From contig JAHDEX010000007.1 in NCBI GenBank assembly GCA_020628545.1, positions 3,460 through 67,459 of the forward strand: a stretch of 64,000 nucleotides of DNA, read 5' to 3'. The notes beneath the pieces are model-generated. The model made no database searches. It worked only from the letters and a program-made list of their open reading frames with translations, and had not been told where the DNA came from. Positions 17,724 to 26,768 of this stretch are shown here, in pieces. Source of the DNA: Paracoccaceae bacterium. Its GTDB lineage: Bacteria; Pseudomonadota; Alphaproteobacteria; Rhodobacterales; Rhodobacteraceae. Made by a program: the position numbers and the translations under genes. Numbering within the stretch: position 1 is the stretch's first letter; the number at the start of each line of letters is the position of its first letter.

Positions 17724-18530
17724 TTACCGCATCAACATTGGACGGCGTTTCAGACGCGTCCTTGCCGCCTGCGGCAAATGCCGGTTCAGCCGCCGGTTCA
17801 TCAAGCCAAACACGCCAATCACCGTGAGGCTGAGCAGCACGAAATAGAAAGCCAGAATTGGGTACGGGATAAACGGGTTAAACGTTTTATCCGCAAAGTA
17901 ATTGGCATAATAAAGCGCGTCACCGCGCTGCTGGAACGCCGGGAACCCGGCAAAGAACACAAGCGCCGTCGCGTGAAACAGAAAGATCGCTTCATTGGTA
18001 TACCCGGGCCATCCGAGCCGCATCATGGTGGGCCAGATGATCCGCCGGAACCGCGACCAACCTGTCATCCCGTAAGCGTCCGCCGCCTCGATATCGCCCT
18101 TTGGGATCGACTTTAGCGCGCCGTAGAAAATCTCGCCTGAATACGCAGCCGTATTTAGGATCAACACAAACAGCGCCCCGAAGGTGGCAGAGGTCAGTGG
18201 GCTAAAGATTGGAAAGACATTCTTGAGCGACAGAAAGCAGAAATACGCAAAGAAGAACTGGATGAATAGCGGCGAGCCGCGAAAGATGAAGACGAACCAT
18301 TCTGCCGGCTTGCGAAACATCGGGTTTGCACTTGCTTTGCCCACCGCAACTGCATTCGCGATCACAAAGCCAATCGCCAGCGCCAGCAATCCAAAATAGA
18401 TGTTCCAGATCATCCCCGACCCGATCAGGGTGAACTGCTGACAGATCGTGAAATCGGTGCGTGGCAACAACCGCTCGCCGTAGCCAATGGAGCGGAACGC
18501 ATAGGCCGCAATTGTCTCAGCGCAGCTCAT
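17724..18530 (-). CDS. Polar amino acid/amine ABC transporter permease (second)
   Basis: A 268-residue inner-membrane permease of the HisM/GlnP type with about five membrane segments. The conserved cytoplasmic loop that contacts the ATPase is ALKSIPKGDIEAADAYGMTG near residue 137. It starts MSCAETIAAYAFRSIGYGER and overlaps the upstream permease by four bases (ATGA), as usual for paired permeases that form the heterodimeric channel. The substrate should be a polar amino acid or related amine, given the family. Confidence 0.92.
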   Translation of the reverse strand: MSCAETIAAYAFRSIGYGERLLPRTDFTICQQFTLIGSGMIWNIYFGLLALAIGFVIANAVAVGKASANPMFRKPAEWFVFIFRGSPLFIQFFFAYFCFLSLKNVFPIFSPLTSATFGALFVLILNTAAYSGEIFYGALKSIPKGDIEAADAYGMTGWSRFRRIIWPTMMRLGWPGYTNEAIFLFHATALVFFAGFPAFQQRGDALYYANYFADKTFNPFIPYPILAFYFVLLSLTVIGVFGLMNRRLNRHLPQAARTRLKRRPMLMR

Positions 18531-19363
18531 GCCGCCACCTTCCGCTGGGCTTCACCGCCCGCTGTTGCCTGGCCAAAGGTCAACCGGGTCATCAGCCGGT
18601 CAAAGACCACCTCCGACACCCGCGTGAACAGCAGGTAGAAGACCAACAGCGCCCCGAAATACCACATCCGCCAATCTGGGTGAGGGTAGTCGGTAAATTG
18701 CGGCGTCTTTGAACCGCCGAGTTCGCGGGCCCAGTAGACGATGTCCTCAACACCGAGCAGAAACAGCAGCGGTGTCGCTTTGATCAGCACCATCCAGACA
18801 TTTGATAGGCCGGGCAGCGCGTAGACCCACATCTGTGGGACAATGATGCGACGAAAAGTCTGGCGAGGCGTAAAGCCATAGGCTTCTGCGGTTTCCACCT
18901 GCGCCCGTGGCACCGCATTCATCGCGCCATAAAGCACGTTGCCCGCAAAGGCCCCAAAAACAATCGCAAAGGTCAGAACGGCCAGCGAAAACCCATAAAC
19001 TTCATGGATCCACTGCGGCGCGTTATTAAGCGGCAGTTTCGCGATCTGGCATACGATAAAGTCATTGCCTTGCCGCACCGGCTCTTCCCAGTCCGGACAT
19101 TTCCAGCGGTGCCGAATGTACTCAAGCGCTTGGTCTAAGGCGATGACAAAAAAGAGAAAAAAGACGATATCGGGGATGCCGCGCACCACCGCCATATAGC
19201 CTTGGCCAAACCAGCGCAGCGGGGCGATCCGACTCCGCGCAGCAACTGCACCTCCGAAGCCGAATAGCAGCGCCAAGGGGGCCGTAATCGCAAGCAACAA
19301 AAGCACTGTGCCAAAGGCCCAGTACATGTTCATGTGCTTGCCGGTCGTCAGGTAACATGACAA
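18527..19363 (-). CDS. Polar amino acid/amine ABC transporter permease (first), start uncertain
   Basis: A HisQ/GlnQ-type permease, 278 residues if the TTG at 19363 is used. The ATPase-contact loop is AMNAVPRAQVETAEAYGFTP near residue 180. Between early helices it has a long external insert with cysteines (KCPDWEEPVRQGNDFIVCQI). The frame stays open upstream to a stop at 19427-19429, reading IFSYCTDPAALEGFRWLSCY across the TTG, which looks like continuous protein; no ATG or GTG lies there, so an unusual start such as ATT at 19411 is possible. ATG codons at 19333 and 19327 would trim the first helix lead. Confidence 0.88.
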   Translation of the reverse strand: MSCYLTTGKHMNMYWAFGTVLLLLAITAPLALLFGFGGAVAARSRIAPLRWFGQGYMAVVRGIPDIVFFLFFVIALDQALEYIRHRWKCPDWEEPVRQGNDFIVCQIAKLPLNNAPQWIHEVYGFSLAVLTFAIVFGAFAGNVLYGAMNAVPRAQVETAEAYGFTPRQTFRRIIVPQMWVYALPGLSNVWMVLIKATPLLFLLGVEDIVYWARELGGSKTPQFTDYPHPDWRMWYFGALLVFYLLFTRVSEVVFDRLMTRLTFGQATAGGEAQRKVAA

Positions 19364-19449
19364 CCAACGGAACCCTTCGAGGGCCGCAGGATCAGTGCAA
19401 TAGCTGAAAATGGGTTCACCCGGTGGTCAGGTAGGCATCGGAAAGAAAA

Positions 19450-19473
19450 CGCCCCGATCTAGAGATCGGGGCG
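19450..19473 (-). terminator. Hairpin with T-run between binding-protein and permease genes
   Basis: A perfect 10-bp CGCCCCGATC/GATCGGGGCG stem with a TAGA loop, followed on the minus strand by TTTTCTTTC. It lies nine bases after the binding-protein stop codon and upstream of the first permease. As a partial terminator it would keep the binding protein in excess over the membrane parts, a known way to tune such operons. Confidence 0.82.
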
Positions 19474-19481
19474 TGATCAGC

Positions 19482-20210
19482 TTATTCGAATGGGACGCCG
19501 ATTTCCCATTTCACGATCAGCTCGTTCAGCGAACCGTCCGCTTTCATGGACTGGATCGCTGCTGTCAGCTTGTCGCGCAGCTCCGGGTCGCTTTCGCGCA
19601 CGCCAGCTGCCACACCGCCGCCAAGCAGCACGTCCGCGCCTTCGACGATCGACAGGTCAGCTTCCGCTTCAGCAATCGGCGCCAGGAAAGATGCATCAGC
19701 CAGAACCGCATCTGCTTCGCCGTTCTTCACAGCTGAGATGGTTTCTTCTGGTGTCGCGAATTCCAGCAGTGTCGCACCGGTTGAGGCAACATGCGCTGCC
19801 TGAATTGTGCCAGTCTGTGCCGCGATCACACCACCTTCCAGGTTTACGTCCTGTGAGGCGGCAAGGTACGAAGATGGATCAGGCTGAGAATAGTTCTCAG
19901 AGAAATCAATGACTTCGTCACGCTCTTCCGTGATCGACATACCCGCGATGATCACATCGTAGTTGCCGGACACGAGGTTCGGGATGATGCTGTCCCACTC
20001 GTTGGTGACCCACTCGCAGGTCAGCTCTGCGCGCGCGCAAAGCTCATCACCGACTTCACGCTCAAAGCCATCAACTTCGCCCGCGTCATTGATGAAGTTC
20101 CATGGAGGGTAGGCGCCCTCAGTCCCAAGACGCACAACAGCGTGCCCGTCTGCCATAGCCATGGTGCCGACAAGCGTCGCCACGGCGGATGCGATGAACA
20201 GATTTTTCAT
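19482..20210 (-). CDS. Amino acid ABC transporter substrate-binding protein (family 3)
   Basis: A 242-residue periplasmic protein with a signal peptide (MKNLFIASAVATLVGTMAMA) cleaved near residue 20. It has the SBP family 3 pattern: RLGTEGAYPPWNFINDAG, the EREVGDELCARAEL helix, and IAGMSITEERDEVIDFSENY, the signature-like segment. Ligand residues in this family bind the amino and carboxyl groups of amino acids; opines and amines are also bound by members. A GGGAGA ribosome site precedes the ATG. It is flanked by the ATPase gene and a partial terminator. Confidence 0.93.
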   Translation of the reverse strand: MKNLFIASAVATLVGTMAMADGHAVVRLGTEGAYPPWNFINDAGEVDGFEREVGDELCARAELTCEWVTNEWDSIIPNLVSGNYDVIIAGMSITEERDEVIDFSENYSQPDPSSYLAASQDVNLEGGVIAAQTGTIQAAHVASTGATLLEFATPEETISAVKNGEADAVLADASFLAPIAEAEADLSIVEGADVLLGGGVAAGVRESDPELRDKLTAAIQSMKADGSLNELIVKWEIGVPFE

Positions 20211-20231
20211 CAGTTTTCTCCCATTTGATGA

Positions 20232-21002
20232 TCAGTGTTGGGTGGCAGAGAGGAACCCCTGCAACCGCTGCGATTTTGGCTGACCGAAAAGGGCCTCTGG
20301 CGGGCCTTGTTCCTCGATCTTGCCTTGGTGAAGGAATACCACATGGTCGCTCACGTCAGCAGCCATGCGCATATCGTGGGTCACAATCAGCATCGTGCGG
20401 CCCTCTGCCGCCAAATCCTTGATCACTTTGACCACTTCCTGCTCTAGCTCAGGATCAAGCGCCGACGTTGGTTCATCGAACAAAAGCGCTTTCGGCTCCA
20501 TGCACAGCGCCCGCGCGATGGCCGCACGCTGCTGCTGCCCACCCGACAATTGCGCCGGATACACATCGCATTTGTCGCCGATGCCCACTTTCGTCAGGTA
20601 CTTGCGCGCAGCCTCTTCCACCTCTTTGGGATCACGGCCCAAAACAGTGACCGGCGCTTCCATCACGTTCTCCAGGATCGTCAGATGCGCCCAAAGGTTG
20701 AACTGCTGAAACACCATCGACAGGTTGGTGCGAATGCGGATGATCTGCTTGGGATCGGCTGGCTTACGCGCCAGACCCGTCCCTTTCCAGACAACCGGCT
20801 CCCCGCAAAAGACGACATCGCCGTCCTGGCTATCTTCCAGCAAGTTCGCGCAGCGCAGAATTGTGGACTTGCCCGACCCGGACGACCCGATCAGCGACAC
20901 CACATGGCCTGCCGGGGCCGCGATATCGACACCTTTGATCACCTCCAAAGACCCATAGGCCTTATGCAGGTTCCGTATCTCAATAACCGGTTGAGCCGTC
21001 AC
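20232..21002 (-). CDS. Amino acid ABC transporter ATP-binding protein
   Basis: A 256-residue ATPase of the GlnQ/HisP type and the first gene of the leftward cluster. Walker A is GSSGSGKST near residue 38, the Q-loop is in MVFQQFNLWAHLTILENV, the signature is LSGGQQQR near 157, Walker B is ALLFDEPTSALDPELEQE, and the switch His is in LIVTHDMRMA. The start is GTG at 21002, supported by an AAGGGGAAAG ribosome site eight bases away. It powers the two permeases encoded downstream. Confidence 0.95.
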   Translation of the reverse strand: MTAQPVIEIRNLHKAYGSLEVIKGVDIAAPAGHVVSLIGSSGSGKSTILRCANLLEDSQDGDVVFCGEPVVWKGTGLARKPADPKQIIRIRTNLSMVFQQFNLWAHLTILENVMEAPVTVLGRDPKEVEEAARKYLTKVGIGDKCDVYPAQLSGGQQQRAAIARALCMEPKALLFDEPTSALDPELEQEVVKVIKDLAAEGRTMLIVTHDMRMAADVSDHVVFLHQGKIEEQGPPEALFGQPKSQRLQGFLSATQH

Positions 21003-21087
21003 GCGCGCAGTACTTTCCCCTTAGCTGCGGCGTACTAGGACGGAAAAAAACAGATTCGGCAATGGTGTGACCACGCTTTCCGTTAGG

Positions 21088-21528
21088 TCACATGGCCCCT
21101 TCTATGGCGCGCCGGGCGGCATTGCTGTCCTGATCGGTCACACCCAGCATCGGGGCGATCATACGCATCAGGCTGTTTTCCTCATCGTCCCGCTCACCAT
21201 CCGCCAGCACGATCTCCCACAGGGCAGAGATCACGGCCTTGCGGTCCTCATACGGCACCGCGTCCTTGATCGCGCGGGTGAAGCGCACGGTATCAGGCGC
21301 CTCGCTTTCCAACGTCTCGCAATCGCCACGCAGTTTCGCGGTCTCAAACGGCGACAGGCCATAACGCTTCGACAACACCCGGTCGATCCGGTCGACCTCC
21401 ACAGCGCTGTAGTCACCATCGGACCGCGCGATGCGCACAAGCAGCGCACCCAGCGCCAGCCGCGCGTCTTCATCATTCACAGGGGCGGGTTCCGGGGCCG
21501 TCAGGCGCTTCAGCAATTCTCCAAACAT
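21088..21528 (-). CDS. TerB-family (tellurite-resistance/DUF533-like) protein
   Basis: A 146-residue cytoplasmic protein starting MFGELLKRLTAPEPAPVNDE at 21528. It shows two repeats of the TerB helical fold with acidic loops: LVRIARSDGDYSAVEVDRID and IVLADGERDDEENSLMRMIA. TerB-like domains bind metal ions and occur with tellurite resistance, phage defence and membrane stress genes; none of those partners is present here. The longer frame up to 21873 overlaps the divergent protease gene and is rejected. The two starts are 109 bases apart. Confidence 0.82.
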   Translation of the reverse strand: MFGELLKRLTAPEPAPVNDEDARLALGALLVRIARSDGDYSAVEVDRIDRVLSKRYGLSPFETAKLRGDCETLESEAPDTVRFTRAIKDAVPYEDRKAVISALWEIVLADGERDDEENSLMRMIAPMLGVTDQDSNAARRAIEGAM

Positions 21529-21637
21529 GAGGCCGATATAGGGCGGCGACCGCCCGCTGAAAAGACCAGACACGTGGACTTCATCCGCCGAAGGGTGACA
21601 TGCTGCGCGGAACGGATGAGGTGAAAGACGCGTGTGG

Positions 21638-22471
21638 ATGACAAGAAAGATAGGACGGCAGCTGCTCAGCATGACCGCGCTGATCATGATGACAGCCACC
21701 GCCGCCCTGTCCCAACAGACCTCTGAAAGCACGCGCGAAACCGAGGTCTTCCGCCCGCAATACGACGCGATCTGTGCGGCTGGCGCACAGCTTTCATCCG
21801 GCTGCGATGCCGTCCGCGCCCGCGACATCGTTGATGCCGCAACGCCCCCATGGCGCGCCGTCGGTCGCGTCAACTACGCAAGCGGGCGCACCCGTCACCA
21901 TTGCACCGGCACGTTGATCGCCGACGCGGTTGTCCTGACCGCCGCGCATTGCGTTTTCAATTTCAATGACATGCACTGGATCGCCCCCCGCGACCTCACC
22001 TTCGTGGCAGGTTTCCAGCGCGGCGACTACCTGGGCGTCTCACCCGTCGCGCGTTACGTACTTGACCCGTTGATCGATCTTGAGACGCCGGTGTTTTCGA
22101 TCCCGCCGAGCAGAGACTGGGCACTGCTTGTTCTGGACGAGCCTCTCGGCGCATCGGCGGGCAAAATCACGATCAAATCCGTCACAGTCCCCGCACGCCC
22201 CCACCTCGCAGGCTACGCCGGTCTTCGCCCTCAGGTGCTTTCCGTCGCGAAAGACTGTGGTACCATCACGTCTTCCGTATTGCCCATCCTGCAAGTCCGC
22301 TGTGCGGCCATGCGCGGCGACTCCGGTGGCCCGTTGTTGGTGCAACAGAGGACCAGCTGGCACGTAGTCGGTGTTTTTTCGAGCCTCTTTCAACGCGCCG
22401 ATGGCATTATCGGCGCGGCAGTCCCAGCAGACCGCGTCCAGCAAGCGCTCGACGACATCCTGGGCGGGTAG
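21638..22471 (+). CDS. Secreted trypsin-like serine protease
   Basis: A 277-residue protein from the ATG at 21638 (a GTG two codons earlier is also possible), with a signal peptide ending near TAALSQ. The chymotrypsin-type triad is complete: His in LTAAHCVFN, Asp in RDWALLVLDEPL and Ser in AAMRGDSGGPLL. Cysteine positions (HHCTGT, AAHCVF, KDCGT, VRCAAM) suggest two disulfides, which fits a periplasmic or extracellular place. The substrate is unknown. It is a single gene, ending three bases before the rlmJ stop. Confidence 0.9.
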   Translation: MTRKIGRQLLSMTALIMMTATAALSQQTSESTRETEVFRPQYDAICAAGAQLSSGCDAVRARDIVDAATPPWRAVGRVNYASGRTRHHCTGTLIADAVVLTAAHCVFNFNDMHWIAPRDLTFVAGFQRGDYLGVSPVARYVLDPLIDLETPVFSIPPSRDWALLVLDEPLGASAGKITIKSVTVPARPHLAGYAGLRPQVLSVAKDCGTITSSVLPILQVRCAAMRGDSGGPLLVQQRTSWHVVGVFSSLFQRADGIIGAAVPADRVQQALDDILGG

Positions 22472-22473
22472 GG

Positions 22474-23250
22474 CTAAAGAGCCGCGAACTTCACTGACAG
22501 CCACGCCACCTCATCGGCAAGCCCGAATGGCGGATTGATCACAAACATGCCCGACCCCACCATCCGATGCCCGGGCCGGGCAGGGGGGAAACCCACCTCA
22601 TGCGTCAGCGCATCAGGGTGGGCCGCCTGCAATGCAGAGATCATGGGCACATGCGTCTGATCGGTCAAAATCGGATACCACAGCGCAATGACGCCAACGC
22701 CCCACTTGCGATGGATCTGTCCAATTGTCTTCGGGATCGTCTTGTAGTCCGCCTTCACCTCAAAGGACGGATCAATCAACAACATCCCCCGACGCGGCTC
22801 TGGCGGGCATTGCGACAAAGCCATCTCCCATCCGTCCCGCTGCTGGCAGATCGCGCGATGCGGCGTCATCACCTCTTTCAGCGCGGCAAACTCCTGCGGG
22901 TGTAGCTCTGTCAGAAACAGCGGATCAGTCGGGCGCAACAGATGCGCCGCAACAAGCGGCGATCCCGGATAGGCCTGCGCACCATGCGCGGCCCGCACAG
23001 CCGCCAAAGCCTGCCGATACGGGTGATCGGCGGAAAACCACTGTTCTGCGATTTCAATACCTTGCGCCGCTTCCCCTGTCTTGGTCGCCGCACTAGATTG
23101 CAGGTCATAAAGCGCACGACCGGCGTGCGTTTCCATATAAGTCAGGGGTTTATCCTTGCGCGTCAGATACGCCAGCATCCAAGCCAGGATGGCATGTTTG
23201 TGAACGTCAGCCATGTTGCCAGCATGATAGGCGTGTTGATAGGACAGCAT
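22474..23250 (-). CDS. rlmJ: 23S rRNA (adenine(2030)-N6)-methyltransferase RlmJ
   Basis: A 258-residue SAM-dependent enzyme that methylates A2030 of 23S rRNA. The start MLSYQHAYHAGNMADVHKHA is the family hallmark, and the catalytic motif LLIDPSFEVKADY replaces the usual DPPY, as in RlmJ. GSPLVAAHLLRPTDPLFLTE fits the SAM fold. The ATG at 23250 is chosen because the family begins there; the frame is open further upstream. It is divergent from the MipA-like gene and convergent with the protease gene. Confidence 0.94.
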   Translation of the reverse strand: MLSYQHAYHAGNMADVHKHAILAWMLAYLTRKDKPLTYMETHAGRALYDLQSSAATKTGEAAQGIEIAEQWFSADHPYRQALAAVRAAHGAQAYPGSPLVAAHLLRPTDPLFLTELHPQEFAALKEVMTPHRAICQQRDGWEMALSQCPPEPRRGMLLIDPSFEVKADYKTIPKTIGQIHRKWGVGVIALWYPILTDQTHVPMISALQAAHPDALTHEVGFPPARPGHRMVGSGMFVINPPFGLADEVAWLSVKFAAL

Positions 23251-23336
23251 CACAGGCTCCGCGCTTTGCGGGCCTCCTACGCGATCTGCACACCCGCGCC
23301 AAGGGAGCATGGATCATTTTGAACAAAGGCACCTTC

Positions 23337-24104
23337 ATGCGCGCAGTGGCACTTTTGATCGGGCTCAGCACAGCCGCCCCGGCGTTTGCGCAGGACAGCA
23401 CCATTGGTGTGACCGTAGGCGCCGGTGTTCGTACAGAGCCGACGTACTTTGGCTCTGACACGCCCGAAACGGTCTTCGCCCCTAGCGTTTCTTTTGATCG
23501 CCTGAAGTTCGGGCCGCTCGACTTTGGTGGCACAGAAGCCGACGGGCTTGGCTTCAAGGGTGGCTTTCGCATCGTTGGCGAGCGCTCAGAGGATGACGGC
23601 GCAGAACTGACCGGGCTGAACGACATTGACCTCGCGCTCGAATTGGGCGGCGGCGTCGCGTTGACAGACATCCCGGATGGCGTGACGCGTAACTGGGGTA
23701 CTTATTCCTTTGCAGAGGTCCGGTACGGCGTGATCGGGCACGAATCCTTTGTGGCCGAAACCGGAGCCGACCTGATCTATGCCCCCAACAGCCAGCTCGC
23801 TTTCCGTGCCGGGCCGCGCCTTTTTGGGGGTGATGACGATTATGCGGCGACCTATTTTGGCGTCACGGCGGATGAAGCAAACGCCAGCGCCTTTGACGCA
23901 TTCGACGCAGGCGGCGGCGTGCTGTCGCGCGGTGTCGCGGCCCGCGTCAACTACGACTTCAATGATGCTTGGGGTGTCGAAGGCGGCGTGACCTATCGTG
24001 AGTTTCTCGGCGATGCGGCCGACAGCCCCATCGTGCGCGGCGGCAGCACGGATCAGCTATCGATCAGCGTCTCAGTCACGCGCGCGTTAGAGTTTAACTT
24101 CTAA
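23337..24104 (+). CDS. MipA/OmpV family outer membrane protein
   Basis: A 255-residue outer membrane barrel protein. The signal peptide MRAVALLIGLSTAAPAFAQ is followed by GVTVGAGVRTEPTYFGSDTP, a typical MipA/OmpV opening, then many alternating strands and a C-terminal ALEFNF ending in Phe, as outer membrane proteins need for BAM assembly. MipA links MltA and PBP1B in E. coli; most homologues are uncharacterised. The ATG at 23337 has an AAAGG site; a TTG at 23319 is possible. It overlaps the stop of the convergent VOC gene by four bases. Confidence 0.87.
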   Translation: MRAVALLIGLSTAAPAFAQDSTIGVTVGAGVRTEPTYFGSDTPETVFAPSVSFDRLKFGPLDFGGTEADGLGFKGGFRIVGERSEDDGAELTGLNDIDLALELGGGVALTDIPDGVTRNWGTYSFAEVRYGVIGHESFVAETGADLIYAPNSQLAFRAGPRLFGGDDDYAATYFGVTADEANASAFDAFDAGGGVLSRGVAARVNYDFNDAWGVEGGVTYREFLGDAADSPIVRGGSTDQLSISVSVTRALEFNF

Positions 24105-24475
24105 GACTGCGGTTCGCGGAACAGCACTTCCACGTTATGGCCGTCCGCGTCCTTCATGAAGGCCGCGAAATAGCCCGGACCATAGTGATCCCGATATCCC
24201 GGTGGACCATTGCAGGTCCCGCCCGCCTTCAGCGCCGCGGTGTGAGCGGTCGTGACCGCATCTTTTCCTTGCGCCTGAAAGCAAACGTGCATCGCGGGCC
24301 CAGTGGCGTTGCCCTGAAAAAGCAAAAGCTGCACCACACCGTCCCGACCCAAGCCAAGCTCATGCCCGTCGGCATCAAAGAAAACCTCGGTCCCGCCAAT
24401 CGCCTGCACTATGCCGCCGTAAAAAGCGCGCGCGTGGTCTATATCGCTCACGCTATATTCAAGATGATCGAACAT
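24101..24475 (-). CDS. VOC (glyoxalase/bleomycin-resistance fold) protein
   Basis: A 124-residue single VOC module pair: MFDHLEYSVSDIDHARAFYG opens the first half and PGYFAAFMKDADGHNVEVLF closes the second, with the His at residue 4 and Glu near the end as probable metal ligands. The family covers glyoxalases, dioxygenases and resistance proteins, so the reaction is not readable. It lies downstream of pyrG in the same direction, 29 bases after its stop codon at 24505. Confidence 0.82.
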   Translation of the reverse strand: MFDHLEYSVSDIDHARAFYGGIVQAIGGTEVFFDADGHELGLGRDGVVQLLLFQGNATGPAMHVCFQAQGKDAVTTAHTAALKAGGTCNGPPGYRDHYGPGYFAAFMKDADGHNVEVLFREPQS

Positions 24476-24504
24476 ATGGGCCTCCTGCGGTGACCCAATC
24501 CGGG

Positions 24505-26148
24505 TCAGACGAGCCGTGAGTTCTCGACCGCTGCCTTGACGAAGCCTTCAAACAGGGGATGCGGTGCAAACGGTTTTGATTTCAACTCTGGGTGGTACTG
24601 CACACCTATAAACCATGGATGGTCTTTCCATTCCACAATTTCTGGCAACTTCCCGTCCGGCGACATGCCAGAGAACGTCAGCCCACAGGCCTCAAGCTTC
24701 TCGCGATACTTGATGTCAACCTCATAGCGGTGACGATGGCGTTCTTCGATGGTCGTCGCACCGTAGACTTCCGCAACTTTGGACCCTTCGGTGAGCGCCG
24801 CCGTATAGGCCCCAAGGCGCATCGTCCCGCCTTTGTCGTCATCGGCCTTCCGCGTCACCGCATGATTGCCCTGCACCCATTCCTTCAGGTGATAAACCAC
24901 TGGCTCAAATCGCTTCTGACCGGCTTCGTGGTCAAACTCTTCCGACCCGGCCTTTGTAATCCCCGCCACGTTCCGAGCAGCCTCAATCACCGCCATCTGC
25001 ATCCCGAGGCAGATCCCCAGATACGGCACGTTCCGCTCCCGCGCGAACTGCGCGGCTTTGATCTTGCCCTCGGTCCCACGCTCGCCAAACCCACCGGGCA
25101 CCAGGATCGCATGATACCCTTCCAGATGCGGTGCTGCGTCACCCTGATCAAAGACTTCCGCATCGACCCACTCGATCTTCACCTTCACCCGGTTCGCCAT
25201 GCCACCATGGGTTAGTGCTTCTGCGATCGACTTATAGGCGTCTTCCAATTGCGTATACTTGCCCACAATTGCGACCTTCACCTGACCTTCCGGGTTGTGA
25301 ATACGGTCATAGACGTCATGCCATGTCGCAAGCTTCGGCGCTGGGGCAGGGGAAATATCAAACGCATCCAACACCGCCTGATCCAAACCTTGCCCATGAT
25401 AGGCCAGCGGCGCTTCATAGATCGACGTCAGATCATAGGCCGGCACAACGCAGCTTTTGCGCACGTTGCAGAACAGCGCGATCTTCTCCAACTCCCGCTC
25501 CGGGATCGGCTGCTCTGACCGGCACACCAGCACATCAGGCGCGATCCCGATCGACTGCAACTCCTTGACCGAGTGCTGGGTCGGTTTCGTCTTCAACTCA
25601 CCCGACGCCGACAGATAGGGCAGCAACGTCAGATGCATAAAAATGCACTGTCCGCGCGGCTTATCATGGGCAAACTGCCGGATCGCCTCAAAGAACGGCA
25701 ACCCTTCGATGTCACCAACGGTGCCGCCGATCTCGCAGAGCATGAAATCGACCTCATCATCACCAATGTTGATGAAATCCTTGATCTCATTGGTCACATG
25801 CGGAACCACCTGAATGGTCTTGCCAAGGTAATCCCCCCGCCGCTCTTTTTCGAGCACCGAAGAATAGATCCGCCCCGACGACACCGAATCCGTCTTGCGG
25901 GCATGCACACCCGTGAACCGCTCATAGTGGCCGAGGTCGAGGTCCGTTTCCGCGCCATCGTCGGTCACAAACACCTCGCCATGTTCAAATGGCGACATCG
26001 TGCCGGGGTCCACGTTCAGATAGGGGTCTAGCTTGCGCAATCGCACCGAATAGCCACGGGCCTGCAACAACGCACCCAAGGCAGCAGAGGCCAGCCCCTT
26101 CCCAAGGGACGAAACAACACCACCCGTAATGAAAATATAACGCGCCAT
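24505..26148 (-). CDS. pyrG: CTP synthase
   Basis: A 547-residue enzyme making CTP from UTP, ATP and glutamine. The N-terminal synthase domain begins [20 protein letters not shown] and has the Mg-binding [18 protein letters not shown]. The C-terminal class I GATase domain carries the nucleophile in [18 protein letters not shown] and the His-Glu pair in [11 protein letters not shown]. Length and motifs match functional bacterial PyrG. It lies downstream of secG in the same direction, with a terminator hairpin between them, an arrangement typical of Rhodobacteraceae. Confidence 0.98.
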   Translation of the reverse strand: MARYIFITGGVVSSLGKGLASAALGALLQARGYSVRLRKLDPYLNVDPGTMSPFEHGEVFVTDDGAETDLDLGHYERFTGVHARKTDSVSSGRIYSSVLEKERRGDYLGKTIQVVPHVTNEIKDFINIGDDEVDFMLCEIGGTVGDIEGLPFFEAIRQFAHDKPRGQCIFMHLTLLPYLSASGELKTKPTQHSVKELQSIGIAPDVLVCRSEQPIPERELEKIALFCNVRKSCVVPAYDLTSIYEAPLAYHGQGLDQAVLDAFDISPAPAPKLATWHDVYDRIHNPEGQVKVAIVGKYTQLEDAYKSIAEALTHGGMANRVKVKIEWVDAEVFDQGDAAPHLEGYHAILVPGGFGERGTEGKIKAAQFARERNVPYLGICLGMQMAVIEAARNVAGITKAGSEEFDHEAGQKRFEPVVYHLKEWVQGNHAVTRKADDDKGGTMRLGAYTAALTEGSKVAEVYGATTIEERHRHRYEVDIKYREKLEACGLTFSGMSPDGKLPEIVEWKDHPWFIGVQYHPELKSKPFAPHPLFEGFVKAAVENSRLV

Positions 26149-26259
26149 GCCCGGCAGCCCCCCGTGTTTTTCTGCTCAGTGCGGCCTGCAGGTTTCGCAC
26201 CATCACGGGATTTAAGAATATCCGGATTCGCACGGCCCCCGCAACCGCCCAAATGCAAA

Positions 26260-26284
26260 CTGACCCAAGATCACGCTGGGTCAG
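26260..26284 (-). terminator. Terminator between secG and pyrG
   Basis: An 8-bp CTGACCCA/TGGGTCAG stem with a nine-base loop, followed on the minus strand by TTTGCATTT. It is placed 25 bases after the secG stop codon and 111 bases before the pyrG start. Confidence 0.65.
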
Positions 26285-26309
26285 CCCGAATTATCGCTAA
26301 ATATTGTGT

Positions 26310-26672
26310 TTAGTCGCCCGATGGGACCAGTGGCGCATCGTCTGAAGACGGTGGCAACAGGCTATCGCCCAGATCAGGCACAGCCGCACCACTGTCGTCT
26401 GTCAGCGGGATATCACCAAGGCGGTCGATCACCGAGGCCCCGGCAGAGTTCTGTGCCGCAATGATCGTCAGCGTGATCGACGTCGCGATAAAGGCAATCG
26501 CCAGTAGCCACGTGAACTTCGCCATCACCGTGGTCGGCGCGCGACTTCCGGCGGTACCTCCGCCTCCGCCGCCACCCAGGCCGCCCATACCCCCTTCAGA
26601 GCGCTGCATCAGCACGACGCCGATCAATGACAGCGCGAGGATCAGATGGACAACAAGGACGACATTTTCCAT
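26310..26672 (-). CDS. secG: Protein translocase subunit SecG
   Basis: A 120-residue inner membrane protein. Two membrane helices (residues 2-20 and about 52-72) flank a glycine-rich cytoplasmic loop, EGGMGGLGGGGGGG, the usual SecG pattern with the preceding LIGVVLMQRS. The Asp/Ser/Pro-rich C-terminal tail beyond residue 85 is longer than in enterobacteria. SecG assists SecYE and SecA in protein export. The ATG at 26672 gives the standard MENVVLVVHLILAL start; the frame is open upstream but the extra residues look noncoding. Confidence 0.95.
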   Translation of the reverse strand: MENVVLVVHLILALSLIGVVLMQRSEGGMGGLGGGGGGGTAGSRAPTTVMAKFTWLLAIAFIATSITLTIIAAQNSAGASVIDRLGDIPLTDDSGAAVPDLGDSLLPPSSDDAPLVPSGD

Positions 26673-26768
26673 GTGGGTGAGGCCTGTTTGAAACGATGTT
26701 TGGGCGTATCTAGGCGTTCGCGCCCAACGCCGCAAGGGCGGATTGCGGCCCGGGCAGGCGTCGCCGCG

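Noticed and set aside
21529..21873. N-terminal extension of the TerB-like gene
   Set aside because: It overlaps the divergent protease gene, is Cys/Ser-rich without order, and the family-like start is at 21528.
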